Origin: Limnephilus marmoratus
Taxonomy: Eukaryota > Arthropoda > Insecta > Trichoptera > Limnephilidae
NCBI GenBank assembly: GCA_917880885.1
Contig: OU862931.1
Location: 13,031,337-13,095,336 of the forward strand
DNA length: 64,000 bases
Direction of reading: 5' to 3'
The notes under the pieces were generated by a model. The model had not been told where the DNA came from and made no database searches. It saw nothing but the letters and a program-made list of their open reading frames with translations. Below are positions 1 to 10,740 of this stretch, piece after piece. The stretch's first letter is position 1, and every line of letters begins with the position of its first letter. The position numbers were made by a program, and so were the translations under genes.

Positions 1-190
1 GGTTTCTTACGCCTGTCACTCCTATACACACAAACCCCCAGATTCCTACCCACCCCTCATTCCTTTTTCCATCCCAGGACTTCCTATTCTTCCTTTCTTC
101 AAAAATACCCTCCACACAGCATACCCTAAGATGACGTAGGCCCTGAGGGAAATTATTTTCCTCAGGGCCTCCTGTGTGGAGCTAACGTAA
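1..190 (+). mobile_element. 3' end of LINE-tailed non-coding element
   Basis: This is the 3' portion of a repeat also seen at 710-1145 and 48535-48960 (both minus). Its last 95 bp or so match the 3' end of LINE-B at 17640-17770. Bases 139-169 form a near-perfect hairpin: a 10-bp GGCCCTGAGG/CCTCAGGGCC stem extended by A-T pairs, with a 3-nt loop. It ends in a short A-rich tail near 190. The 5' part lies outside the window. No coding sequence is visible. Confidence 0.7.
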
Positions 191-344
191 AAAATATGTA
201 TATTGTAAAGCGTTTTTGCACTAAAACAATGCTATTCAAATTATCCACATATAATTTTTATCATATAACGGCGTATAAATCCGAGCTTTAGTATGATCAG
301 ACCCGAAAGGTTGGATTGATTTACGTGATTTTATTTTTATGTTA

Positions 345-1255
345 ATACAACTGCTCCCAACCGTCTGGACCCAGACAGGCTATGGCATACCCCATTTTGT
401 GAGGCTGGATTTAGTGGGAAGAGGAAGCAGTTATGAAGGTTGGTAATTACCTGGCTATTCAAATCTAGTCACCAACCACGTCTAAAGCCATTCTAAGCAA
501 TGCTTCAATTCGAAATGGCGGTCTTACATCAGGGTGATACTGAGAGTATCTTCCACTCTGGAACGTGCCGCAAATACACCACGTATATATATTTATGTAT
601 ATATATTTTTGTATTGATTAGTGTTATTTCACTATTTAAACAAAAAGAAAAAAACACATATACGTACATATTATACTTTTTTTAATGATTCAGTTGTGAA
701 ATATATATATTTTTTTAGATTAGCTCCACACAGGCGGCCCTGAGGATAATAATTACTCTTTGGAGGGTCTTTTTAAGGAAGGTAACGACTGGAACGTTTG
801 GGAAAAAAAAGGGTATGAGGGGTGGATAGGAATCTGGGGGTCAGTGTGTCCGGGAGTGACGGATATACGAATCCATCCCTCCAATCGCGGTGCAAGGCGA
901 GAGTCGGGAGATTCCGGCTGGAAAGGTCAAAAGGCCTCCCTTAATCAGTCTCTCTCTCGCCACGCAGCAGGTGGGCAGTCGTATCAGACGCCAAGACCTG
1001 TACGAACTTCATCCCATGAACTCGGGCACCCTTGATAAGTCACCAAACGTAGCGAACCACTTGGGGTGACCTATGGCAGAGATGTTGGTTATCCAATAAA
1101 TGGTTCCCGGGACGGTAGTACCCATACCCGCCACCCCAAATTATACAAATCTACCAAAATAAAAATTACTTGTGCACGCTGGGTTTGAAACTAACGACAT
1201 CCGGATCGCTAGTTGAGAGCCTTACCCCTCGACCACAGGAGGCCGTCATGACGTC
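345..1255 (-). mobile_element. tRNA-derived SINE (family A), split copy 1
   Basis: This is a minus-strand SINE whose body (345-714) and tRNA-like head (about 1150-1255) are separated by a LINE-tailed element at 710-1145. The head resembles the intact copies at 13185-13596 and 33579-33986, with a decayed B box (GGTTTGAAAC) and A box. The body keeps the family landmarks, such as 'ctggctattcaaatct' and 'cttccactctggaacgtgcc'. It is older and more diverged than the other copies. Confidence 0.75.
710..1145 (-). mobile_element. LINE-tailed non-coding element, full-length-like copy
   Basis: A roughly 430-bp repeat inserted inside SINE copy 1. Read on the minus strand, it starts near 1145 (GGTGGCGGGTATGGGTAC), is about 330 bp of non-coding sequence, and ends in a tail resembling the LINE-B 3' end plus poly-A (poly-T at 712-718 on plus). 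A second copy at 48535-48960 matches over its length. No reverse transcriptase is encoded, so it was probably mobilised in trans. The open frames inside are short and non-conserved. Confidence 0.7.
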
Positions 1256-1639
1256 ATAACAGAAGTGTAGTATCCAACATTTTAAAATAAAAAGATAACT
1301 CAAAGGATTTTGAAACACAATAGATAATTACAAGTTCTTTAGAAATATGTAAAACAATGTACGACGACTTCTTTTTAAAAATGATCCTATGTTCGAACAC
1401 ATGGGACGCGATTTACGTCTATTACACAATATAGACTTGTAAAAAAAGAGGTCATAAAATATTCCTAACCACTAACCACATTTAGCTTCATAACAAATGT
1501 GTTCGATATTTGAAGTACCACCTAGTTGGGCCAAATTATTAGAAGGGTTACAAAAGCGGCTGGAATAAAGGGACTGGGAATGGATCTAGGTAAAAAAGTC
1601 AAATGAATGGGATACCTAATCATTAAAAATATGCGAATA
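1256..1639. other. AT-rich intergenic sequence, nothing recognised
   Basis: About 380 bases of AT-rich non-coding sequence between the SINE head and the tandem array. I see no open frame, RNA gene or repeat terminus. Confidence 0.6.
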
Positions 1640-3330
1640 GTAATAACGTTTTTATTGACATTCTGAATTCATTGCTCTGAACAAAATAAAACTCGAATAG
1701 GTAAGAAATAAACAAAAAAATATTAGCAACTCAATGTATAAAATAATAGATATGCTTTCATTGTCATTCAGTGTACAATTCTTTCAATTTCTAATTTCAG
1801 TAATAAGATATTTATAGGTATACAAATACAACTGATCTTAGGCACTAAATATACCTACCAAAAATGTTTTCATTGTTACACGAAGATTTGGTTGATTAAA
1901 ATAAGATACTAAATGTACCAAAAACAAAAACTTCTTCATTTCCTTATTGTAATACCTAATAAACATGTTTTAAATATCTCAGATAGAATTCTGACACAAA
2001 TATTTGTTAGATAAACACATAAATATTAGGTACTAAATGCACCTTTATTTTAATACTCCTTTATTTTAATAATTGTGTTTTGTATTACAAGTAGGTATTC
2101 TTACACGAAGATCTAAATAATTAGGTACAGGTAGATAAACACGAAGCTATTAATGTGCCCAAAACAAAAACTCCTTCATTGTACTTATTCTAAAAATTGC
2201 CTTGTTTTAAATATCATAAGTAGAATTTTTACATAAAGATTTGGCTGATAAACATACAAACATATTTAAGGAACTAAATGTACCGAAAATTAAAACTATT
2301 TGATTTCCTTATTTTAATAATTGGCTTGTTCTAAATATCATAAGTAGAATAATTACATACAAATTAGGTTGATAAACAAACAGATATTTTAGGAACTAAA
2401 TATACCGAAAATTAGACGTCCTTCATTACCTTTTTCTAATAAATTGTTGGCTTGTTTTAAGTATCTAAAGTAGAATAATGATTTCACTAAGATTTGGTAG
2501 ATAGACACATATATTATATTAGGTACTATAATACATCAATCCTTATTAGAATAATTTATAGTAAATAAATTATTCTAATAATTGTGTTTTTTAAATATCA
2601 CAAATGGGTATTTTGCACAAACATTTAAATAATCACGTAACTATAGGACCTATAGGTAGATAAAAATACCGATACTACGCATTAAATGTGCTTAAAACAA
2701 AAGCCCATTCAATGTTTTTTTCTTATAATTGTTTTAAATATCATAAATAGGTATTTTACACAAAGATTTAAATAATTACCAATAGGTAGTTAAACATACC
2801 AATACTAGGTATTAATTGTGCTTAAAACAAAAGCTCATTAAACGTCCTTATTCTTTTAATTGTTTTAAATATCATACGCAGGTATTTTTACACAAAATTT
2901 TAATAATTACGGATAGGTAGATAAATAACATACAGCTACTACACACTAAATGTACCAAAAACAAAAAGTCATTCAATGTCCTTATTCTAGTATTAGATTT
3001 TAATAATTACAAGTAGAATTCTTACACTTAGATTTGGTAGATCAACATATTCGTATATTTATTTATATTATAAATAAATATACGAAATGATTTAATATAC
3101 GAAATACAAAAAAACAGAATTATTGTTCTTATGCTAACAGGTAGGTATATTGTATGATCTTGTTATATCACAAGTAAAATGTAGTTAATTCTCACACAAA
3201 GATTTTAGTTATTAGATATACTCGCAGGAAGACAAAAACAATAAAAAAAAACATTAGGCAATAAAATATACAACAAAACAGACAGGCTTTCATTATCCCT
3301 AAGCTAATTGTTGTCTTTTTTAAACATTAC
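1640..3330. repeat. Degenerate tandem array, unit about 117-134 bp
   Basis: A recurrent block (ACTAAATGTACC, then AAAACAAAAACT-like, then CTTCATT..CCTTATT, then GTTTTAAATATC, then TACACAAAGATTTGGT and GATAAACA) repeats with a spacing of about 120-130 bases. Clear repeats of the ACTAAATGTACC block lie near 1901, 2031, 2150, 2273, 2395, 2680, 2810 and 2945. That suggests about 13 decayed units. No coding potential is seen. Confidence 0.75.
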
Positions 3331-5446
3331 AAAATATAAAATATTTAAATCAGGACAAATAATATTTGTACTCTTATGTACCAGATATATAAACTAGGTA
3401 CTTAATTAATAAGCATTTATTTATTTTTTCCTTATTAAAGATTTTTGACGAATTTGAGGTGCTTTCGGATACGGTTTTAGTTGTTTTTTCTGTTTTGTAC
3501 TTTCAGTAATTCTAATTGCTGGGTTTTTGTTAACAGTAATTACGCCCGCACCTTCCATTGAATCAGTAAAGGGTTTTTTAGCCTTGGAAGATGTTTTAAC
3601 GACAGTTGTTTTTGAAACGTTTTTATGTGTTTCAGAGTTGAATAAGGCAACAAAAAATTTTTTGTCTTCTAAAGGCATATACTTATACATGCTTTTAATA
3701 TCTTCAATTTTTTTTGAAGAAACTGTTGTTTCAGATGGTTTCACTTGTATATCGGAAATGATGTTAAACTTTAACGAAGGTCTGATATTTACAGTTACAA
3801 AATCTTCAATAAATCCAAGTTTAAATTCTAAACAATGACCATTACTCTTTGTATATTTCAACATTTTTACCTTCGTGTAAGGGATTTTATGAAACGAAAA
3901 TTTCACTGCCTGCGAATTGTACAACAAAAAATCATTGTGTTGCATTTGCATGAACTTCATTTTTAGAGATTTAGATTTTAAATTAATTAGAGCACGCATG
4001 AGAGTTAAAGGACTATATATCTCCATGTTGTGAATATGCCTTTCAATGAGGCTATGCACAGCATCCACCTCTTGCAAATTTCCATGGCCAGGTTCAGAAT
4101 ATTTTTGTTCTATTATTTCTACATTATGCGGTTGAATGGGTGAACACAAAAAATTTATAATGGCAGTACTCATAAATGAGTTACGATTTTGAGGAACGCA
4201 GCTATCAGACCATAGAATGAGTTTTTTGATGTGAGGTAAATCTTTAACAACATTCTCTAGTATCTTAATTAAAGCACTTGCTAAGTCATTGCCAGACCTT
4301 CCACTTATGCATTCGTTCCAAATACAATTATACACAGTTTTATTTTGGTTACAATGCCCGGTTAAATTATATACATTTAATTTTGATTTATAAAAAAAAC
4401 AAGAAACGTTTGCCTTAGGAAGACTAAAAACGTTTTCAAGATCGAAAATGATAATTGCTGTACAGTCTTCCCTATTTTTCCTATCCTTGTTTCTTTCGTC
4501 GTTGCCAATTTCTTTTCTTTTTAAATGCTCATCATGCTGTATTTGTTTTACAGCTGAAGGGTTTGAAATCATTTTAAACTCTGAGCACATATCACATACA
4601 TCCTTTTTTGGTTGGTGAAAAGATAAATTAAATTGCTCGTTGAACACTTTCCTGTAGATATGTTCCTTAACGGGTTGGGAATAAACCAATTTGTACATAT
4701 CAAACATTTTTCGAATGCTTAAAAAACTGTCTAAATATTCACGTTTTGACGTGCTTCTACCTTAGTGGGATTCTATTCTAGCAAAGGAGTTAATATGTTC
4801 TTTAATCTCTTTTATTTTCTCTATACTAGTGCTTTTGTGGCCTCTCTTTCCTTTAGCTGGAGATCGAGCTAGACCAATGGATGTTTTACATTTTTCATGA
4901 AAATAGTATATACGTTTGTATGATATATCTAAGGTACGGCAAAAAAAATTTTTGCAAACTTTGCGAAGTATTCCGTTACATTCAAAAAAATAAGAGAATG
5001 TGAATTGTCTTCTGCTAATTACATTTAGAGTTCTTTTTCGATCAGCTTCACGTCTTTGGGTATATTTTTCATAAAATTGATTTTTTTTGCTATCAGATAA
5101 ACTATAAAACTTATCTTTAATATTTTCCCGGTCGGCCTGACTAAAGAGTTCGGAACACTTTAAGTGGCATGTTAAAATGCAGGGATCTTTGACCACCTTC
5201 GCCACGTGAAGATTACCTTTTTTATCGACGTATTCATGTCCAGTCTCCCTAAGTCGTTTTAGTTTGTTTTTATTCCATTTTTGTGAATTTGATTTCCGTT
5301 TTCTTGTCAACATTTTTTTCTCTGGTGCCACTCTCACAATGTCCTTGTCAATGGGGAAAACGATTGAATCATTTAAATAAACAATAGCTTTCTCATCATC
5401 GCCTGCTGCAATATCAAAGTTTAAAATTTTTTTAACTTTTTCAACC

Positions 5447-6210
5447 CTGTAACAGAAATAAATAAAACATTGGTTAGAAATTACCTTTAACGTTAATTTA
5501 TGAGAATGACGCATGAAAAATTAATTTACTTATAATACTTCTTTTGAGGGCAAATTCACTTTTTTGAGACATTTCAATTAAATGAAAACATATCACTTTG
5601 TATGCACCACGTATTTATAAATATTATCAACATGTTTCAACCAATGGTTTCTTCGTCAGGATAAAATGAAATTTTAATTTAATAAAATTAATTAAATCTT
5701 GCTGATTTCAAGCAATTAATTTCAGCTTCGCGAACTGCAACGGAATTAGGTTTTTTCAATTTTTCCTATAATATTTCACTATCACATTTTAGAAATTAGC
5801 ATGTATTATACTACGTATGTATAATATATTCGTATTATATATTATTCGTATTATATATTCTTATATTACGTATGCATAATGTATTCGTTACAGAGTGGTT
5901 ATAATAACATTAAGTATTTCGATTATATATTATGTGTACAATTATGTATACATATATTATGTATAGATAATTGTATACATAATACATTATATATAGTGAA
6001 ATATTACAGGAAAAATTGAAAAAACCTAATGTCGTTGCAGTGTATACATAATATATTATATTATGTATACACTGAATATATTATATTATTATAATATATT
6101 ATATTATAATATTATAATAATATAATATATTGTATAATGTTATTATAGTCACCCTGTAACGAACGGCCAGATGAAACAATTTGCTGAGAAAATAATGAAA
6201 AAGTAATTAC
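5447..6210 (-). other. Intron with nested inverted repeats and AT tracts
   Basis: The intron predicted for the 3421-6260 gene. It holds a 51-bp inverted repeat (5735-5786 with 5993-6042, nearly perfect, including TTTTTTCAATTTTTCCT), a second outer pair (5886-5910 with 6131-6165), a long TA-rich simple-sequence stretch (about 5935-6130) and the hammerhead-like motif at 5621-5667. It looks like a MITE or Penelope-type insertion with an AT-rich core. Confidence 0.55.
5621..5667 (-). ncRNA. Hammerhead-ribozyme-like motif 1
   Basis: On the minus strand: stem I arm ATTTTATC, core CTGACGA, a helix II made from AACC/GGTT, GAA, the self-complementary stem III ACATGT, cleavage-site T, then the stem I arm GATAATAT. 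The two stem I arms pair at 7 of 8 positions. This is the compact layout known for hammerheads in Penelope-like elements and retrozymes, where stem III is too short for a stable monomer. A helix II bulge near the core is non-ideal. Activity is inferred only. Confidence 0.5.
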
Positions 6211-6260
6211 CTGCTATATTTTTCTTGGAAATTTTTATCCTTTTCTACAGTGTACATCAT

Positions 6261-6726
6261 AAGGCACTTTGTGTGGAGAAATCTCCCAGAAAACCACTAA
6301 AATAACTTTGTAAATAGCAAAATCACAAGTGAAGATGTTTACTGCCGTGGGGCTAATGAACAAATATTTGAAACGAGAGCGGTCACGTGGTTCTCAGCTG
6401 CGACGCTATTGGCTCTTTGGTCTGTAAGAGAGATACGCCCGGAACCGAGAGTTCAAATTTCACACGTAGGCTAAGATACAGCTTGGATGTTGGAGAAATT
6501 TGTATGAAATTGAATTAAACGGCCGGTTTGAAAACGGGGGGTCTTTTTGGCCAACGTGTGGATGTTGGATGAATACACTCGAAATGTTGTTTCATTTTAG
6601 AGGATGTAAGACAAACTGTGTTTTGAAAATCCCTTACATAATTTTTTAAAAATTTTTTTTTCACTTGCATTGTAAACATAAAGACTTTCTGAGAACTACT
6701 GCATACTTAACTCAATTTCGCTAAAA
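6261..6726. promoter_or_regulatory. Candidate 5' flank of the minus-strand gene
   Basis: The sequence upstream of exon 1 contains a CACGTG E-box (about 6384-6389) and an ATTGG box (inverted CCAAT, about 6408-6412), in a locally GC-richer stretch. Position and composition suit a promoter. No TATA box is obvious at the expected place. Weak evidence. Confidence 0.3.
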
Positions 6727-7702
6727 ATGGTCTGTTGGAGTAAAACGAACTAAAGCGACGAAATGTAAAACGTGCAAAGCACATAAAATAAATACATCTG
6801 CGCCAGCGGGTATTTCTACGAATCCAAAAATAGTCAACAGACCGATGCAAATGTTGTCTATCGACCTTGTAGGACCTCTTCCACGTAGTTACGCGGGTTT
6901 TATGTACATTTTATCGGTTGTTGACGTTTTTTCCAAATATACATGGATTTTTCCGCTCAGAAATGCTACTGCGAAAAGCATTGTAAAAAATGTTGAACAA
7001 TTTATTTTTCTAGTCCACGGTGTTCCGCAAACCCTTGTGTGTGATAATGGTAAACAATTTGTTTCAAAAGAGTTTAAACAATTGTTGGCCGATTATAACG
7101 TTCCTATGCCTTTTTATAACGCCTATTACACCCCGCAAAATAATGTAGTGGAGCGGTATAACCAAACTATCGGGACTGCCTTGTCTATCTTGACCAAGTC
7201 TGACCATCGTAATTGGTCCAGATTTCTGCCTCAGATTCAGTCAGCCTTGAATAATACTGTTAATTTTGCAACAGGTTTCACGCCCTTTTTCCTTATGCAC
7301 GGCAGGGAACAAATTATTGATGGCAATTTACACAAAATTAATGTTTCTTCTAGTGTCGTGGACATACCTTTGGATCAGTCTAGAGCCGAATTTGCAAAAA
7401 AATAGGAAGACTTAGTTCCTATTTACGAACAAGTTTCAAATGCATTAATACAAGCCTTTAAAAAGAATGCCCAACATTATAATTTACGCCGTAAATCCGT
7501 GGTTTATAATGTAGGTGATGTCATTTGGAGGAGGAATTTTGCTCAATCCAGTGGTCCGGATTACTTTTCCCATAAGTTGGCACCTAGATTCGTTCGTAAT
7601 GTGATAAAAAATAGAGTCTCGGATTTGGTGTACACATTGGCAGATATGCAAGGTAGAATTGTTGGTAATTTTCAAGTCAAAGATATTGTTCGGATAAATT
7701 AG
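6727..7702 (+). pseudogene. Ty3/gypsy-type integrase relic
   Basis: The frame opens near 6727 with the end of a zinc-binding HHCC module (CKTCKAHK), runs through an ATG at 6845, and contains the retroviral-type integrase core. The catalytic triad is visible as D (LSIDLVGPLP), D (VCDNGKQF) and E (NNVVERYNQ), with the D-35-E spacing intact. A TAG at 7403-7405 interrupts it, and the same frame continues (EDLVPIYEQVSNAL..) to a stop at 7700-7702, covering the C-terminal chromatin/DNA-binding region. Gag, protease, RT and RNase H are absent upstream, so this is a 5'-truncated pol fragment. What follows (7703-7980) is probably element 3' sequence, cut by the piggyBac insertion. Confidence 0.85.
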
Positions 7703-7980
7703 TTTTTGTTTTTTTTTTTCTTTAAGGAGACCTATGTTGTAGTGTGTAGGCCTACCAACCCTTCACATTATTACATTTGTTTCTTTTGTGATTGTTCTGG
7801 TCTCATGCTTTGGAGTTTGGTACCTCCAAATCTTGTGCTCAGTGCGAACACTTTATTCTAGTTCATTGACGATAAAACGTTTATTTACCCTCGGTAAACT
7901 GGAATGTGATCCTTGTGGTCACTGGCGCCCTAAATTTTGTTAGTTAAGTCTTTCTTTCCTTCGTTACTTTACCTTTTCTG

Positions 7981-9413
7981 TTAACCCCTATTGGGCGGCT
8001 GGCTACATTTGCGAATGTTCCCCGGAAACGGCGTGAATTTTCAGTTTTGTTACTTATATATTAAAATTCTGATAACTCTGCAATCTGACGATTTAAAGTT
8101 TTAAAACAAATTTTGTAATACGATCAATTGTTTAATGTACAGTTAAAAATAATTACAATAAAATGTTGAGTAGAGATCAACTAATAAATAAATAAATAAA
8201 CTTGTAATTACCACAAAAAATGTAGCCTTCCCGCAAATAATCAGTCACAGAATAGTAATGGTATAGTTTATCGTAAAACTTAATTAGTATATGTTATAAA
8301 TGTACTTTTCCACATAATGTTATAACAAATTAAAACTTTTTTTCAACGAATATACGTAAACAAATGATTTTTTCAGTCACTATAAGAAATTGCCCTTCTC
8401 ACTCACACACATTCAAGTTACTCTGCGTCGGCATTGAAGACAGTGACCACGCGTTAGTTTTGTGGGACCGGGCGTGTTTTATCAATTAAAAGTTTTGTAG
8501 TGTGTGATATATTTTAAAACATTTTGTAGGGCATAAGCAACTTCACAGTCACTACACCAATGACGAGTCTGAACTCGTTTTTTTGGCTCTCGCATAGTGT
8601 TTTTACAAACATAACATCGCTGGGATGATGTTTGTCGCTTTGAGTAGACTGTTAGCATTTTAAATCTAAACTGTAACCATTTCTCCACGCAGGCAAAAAA
8701 CTATGTCCATCTTTTTTTGCCGGGGGATTAATTTCTAATAAATCAGAATCCTCAATTTCACTGTCACTTTTTTCTGGAGGATCCTCTAAATTGTCCACTC
8801 TATACTCATCATCGTCACTCATAGAAAAATCTGAATCAATGTTTAAAACATATCGTTCTACTCTTCCTCTTCCATTGTTGAAACAGTAAAATTGAAATAA
8901 AAAACGATAACATAAATATTAAAATTCACGTAACAAAACACGACGAAGTCCACCAAATCTTAATGTTTATAATATAACACCAAGAAGTCATAAGCAATCT
9001 ACAGTTACCGGCGCCTCGAAACGATCAAAACTAATGGATACCCTACAATATAAACAAATACACTACAAACGCGTGTACCGACAGGCGATCACGGCGCGAC
9101 CAGTACACAGGCTTGCTGTAACGTAACTGTGTGAGTGGCATAATTTCCGATAGGAGATTTCTGTGAGATGAGATGTTACAAAAACAGCTCGGAAATTAAA
9201 AACTCTCAAGTAAAAGTGTTAATATATTTTTTATGAGCTAGATAAATCATCAGACTAATGAAAAATCCCTTTTTTTTCGTCTTTGATCAGTTAATAAGCG
9301 TTACAAATAATAATTAAAGTGACTCACGCTCGTTGGCTACGAATGTAGCCAGCCGTCAGCCAGGACCGAATTATCCGGGCTGCAAATGTAGCCAGCCGCC
9401 CAATAAGGGTTAA
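7981..9413 (-). mobile_element. Internally deleted piggyBac transposon
   Basis: The target site TTAA is present on both sides (7981-7984 and 9410-9413). The 28-bp terminal inverted repeats are CCCCTATTGGGCGGCTGGCT.. on the left (7985-8012) and CCCTTATTGGGCGGCTGGCT.. on the right (9382-9409, minus), with one mismatch. The inner sub-terminal region near 9330-9365 holds a second GGCTAC/GTAGCC hairpin. The interior encodes only the two ends of a piggyBac-like transposase on the minus strand, so the copy is non-autonomous. It lies in presumed gypsy 3' sequence. Confidence 0.92.
8482..8900 (-). pseudogene. piggyBac transposase: acidic N-terminus fused to cysteine-rich C-terminus
   Basis: Minus strand, two blocks. 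About 8900-8690 gives an acidic segment (VERYVLNIDSDF.., SDDDEYRVDNLEDPP, SDSEIEDSDLLEINPP), as in piggyBac N-termini. In another frame, 8688-8482 gives the C-terminal cysteine-rich domain (SSQRCYVCKN ... TRHWCSDCEV, two CxxC pairs). The DDD catalytic core between them is deleted, with a frame change at the junction. It therefore cannot transpose itself, but the ends could be used in trans. Confidence 0.8.
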
Positions 9414-10740
9414 TAATAACATGCTCTAGTTTCGAGTTTTTTTTTTATTATTAAACGTATGATTATTTTGGTAATAATATACCTATTCACATAAGTACAC
9501 ACACACTGATTTCATACCTTGTTCCGTCTGTTTAACGGATTAAGTTGTAATGCTATTATTTTTAAGTTTATGCCTTTCTTTCTTCGGTCCACTGGAGGCT
9601 CTTTTATTGCCCATAGTCCACAGAACCTCCAGGGAACTTGAGAAGAAAAATCTTGGAATTTTGTGTCTCAGAGACTTGAGCTACTTTCTGATGCACAAAA
9701 GTTCTATTAGTTCTATTATTGATAGTTTGTATTTCATAAGTCCAAGTATAGTATAGCTTTCCTAAAAAGTTCTTTATATAAACCTTAGTTCATAAGAAAG
9801 TTGTTTCTGTCTCTAACAAAGAAAGTACTGCTTTGGCATGCTTAACTAATGATTAATTCCTTTGGAATTATCGCTTTGCCTCTAATACAGGAAAGTGTGT
9901 TCTGTATAGTTTTTTAGTCTAAATAATATAAACATTAGTGTCTTACTGTTAGTATTATTATTAAACTATAAATTAAGTATTACTAGTGTCATTCATTAAA
10001 ATTTTGAATTGATCACCCCTCGAATAGTGTCAACTCACTGAAAGCCATAGTTGATCACACATTTTGTTTTGTTTGTACAAGAAATGCTGACTTTTGTCCA
10101 CACGTGGAGTGTTTTTTTTAACACTTCCTCCCCAGACCGGGGTAATTTACTTACACTAACGAGGGTTTTACGCTGTATCTAAGTTGTTTTTTAAATCACA
10201 TACTCAATAATTTAGGTACTCCTAGAAAAACTATTTGGTTATCGATCTACATTTGAAAAAATTATATCGCATTACCATTTTTTTAAATATTAAATAATTT
10301 CTATCAAATTCCGGCGGATTATCTGTTCCGCCCCCCCCCCCCGCTGCCCCGCTGTTATATCGGCTGGCGCTTCCCCGTTCCCATGTCCTGCCGATGAAGA
10401 TTCCGGGGTCTGGTAACCGATCAGTAAAAGTTGCTTTTTAGTAGAAAGGTCTGTGTATTAATAACTGAGTCACGCTGCCTTTATTACTATTACTTTGCCA
10501 TTTTGCTTTACTTAAAAATTGACGAGAGCAAAAATGGGCGTTACATAACAGAAGGTTTAAATAAAAAGGACTGGATGCAGTTTGCTTACACTACGCATCT
10601 AGTATGTTCTTTTTACAATGCTAAAACGTTCGCTTGCTTGTCTGAGATAGTTCTGTCTGGGACATTTCCGGTAACATGTATGAACATAATCTAGAACAAA
10701 ATACAGTATGGTTAAAAGGTATACAGCAAATAAATAGTGT
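9414..10740. other. Non-coding flank, possibly gypsy 3' sequence
   Basis: AT-rich, with no recognisable protein. It may continue the gypsy element interrupted by piggyBac at the TTAA. A homopolymer of about 14 C lies near 10331-10344. The short open frames here do not resemble known families. Confidence 0.5.

Larger units (their letters stand above)
3421..6260 (-). pseudogene. Two-exon gene of a multicopy insect protein family, one in-frame stop
   Basis: Exon 1 is only 50 nt (6260-6211), starting MMYTVEKDKNFQEKY and ending AG|GTAATT. The intron is 764 nt (6210-5447) with acceptor TTTCTGTTACAG|G. Exon 2 runs 5446-3421. The donor and acceptor phases agree (AG+G = Arg), and the joined length is 692 codons. 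One TAA at 4764-4762 (after ..ARIESH) interrupts the frame; the downstream 18 codons and the following 428 codons stay in that frame. Seen in the protein: a basic N-terminal segment (RKRKSNSQKW, KLKRLR); a Cys motif CHLKC; CDMC; an acidic/aromatic block LILWSDSC followed by QNRNS; then SEPGHG..EVDAVHSLIE; and a basic tail. From memory, this WSD.C.QN / GH..EVD.VHS pattern marks a large uncharacterised arthropod family (DUF7869-like), possibly transposase-derived with a nuclease-like fold. Its function is unknown. It could be a host-retained copy or an old TE gene. Start choice: exon 1 is preferred over the ATG at 5514, which lies in the intron. Confidence 0.65.

Noticed and set aside
5465..5514. 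ATG at 5514 as the start of the 250-codon frame
   Set aside because: The frame upstream of 5446 is separated by a good splice acceptor (TTTCTGTTACAG), and exon 1 at 6211-6260 joins in phase; the upstream residues look like intron.
5540..5575. Alternative first exon starting MSQKSEFALKR on minus
   Set aside because: Its possible donors (AA|GTAAAT or GAA|GTATTA) give a phase incompatible with exon 2.
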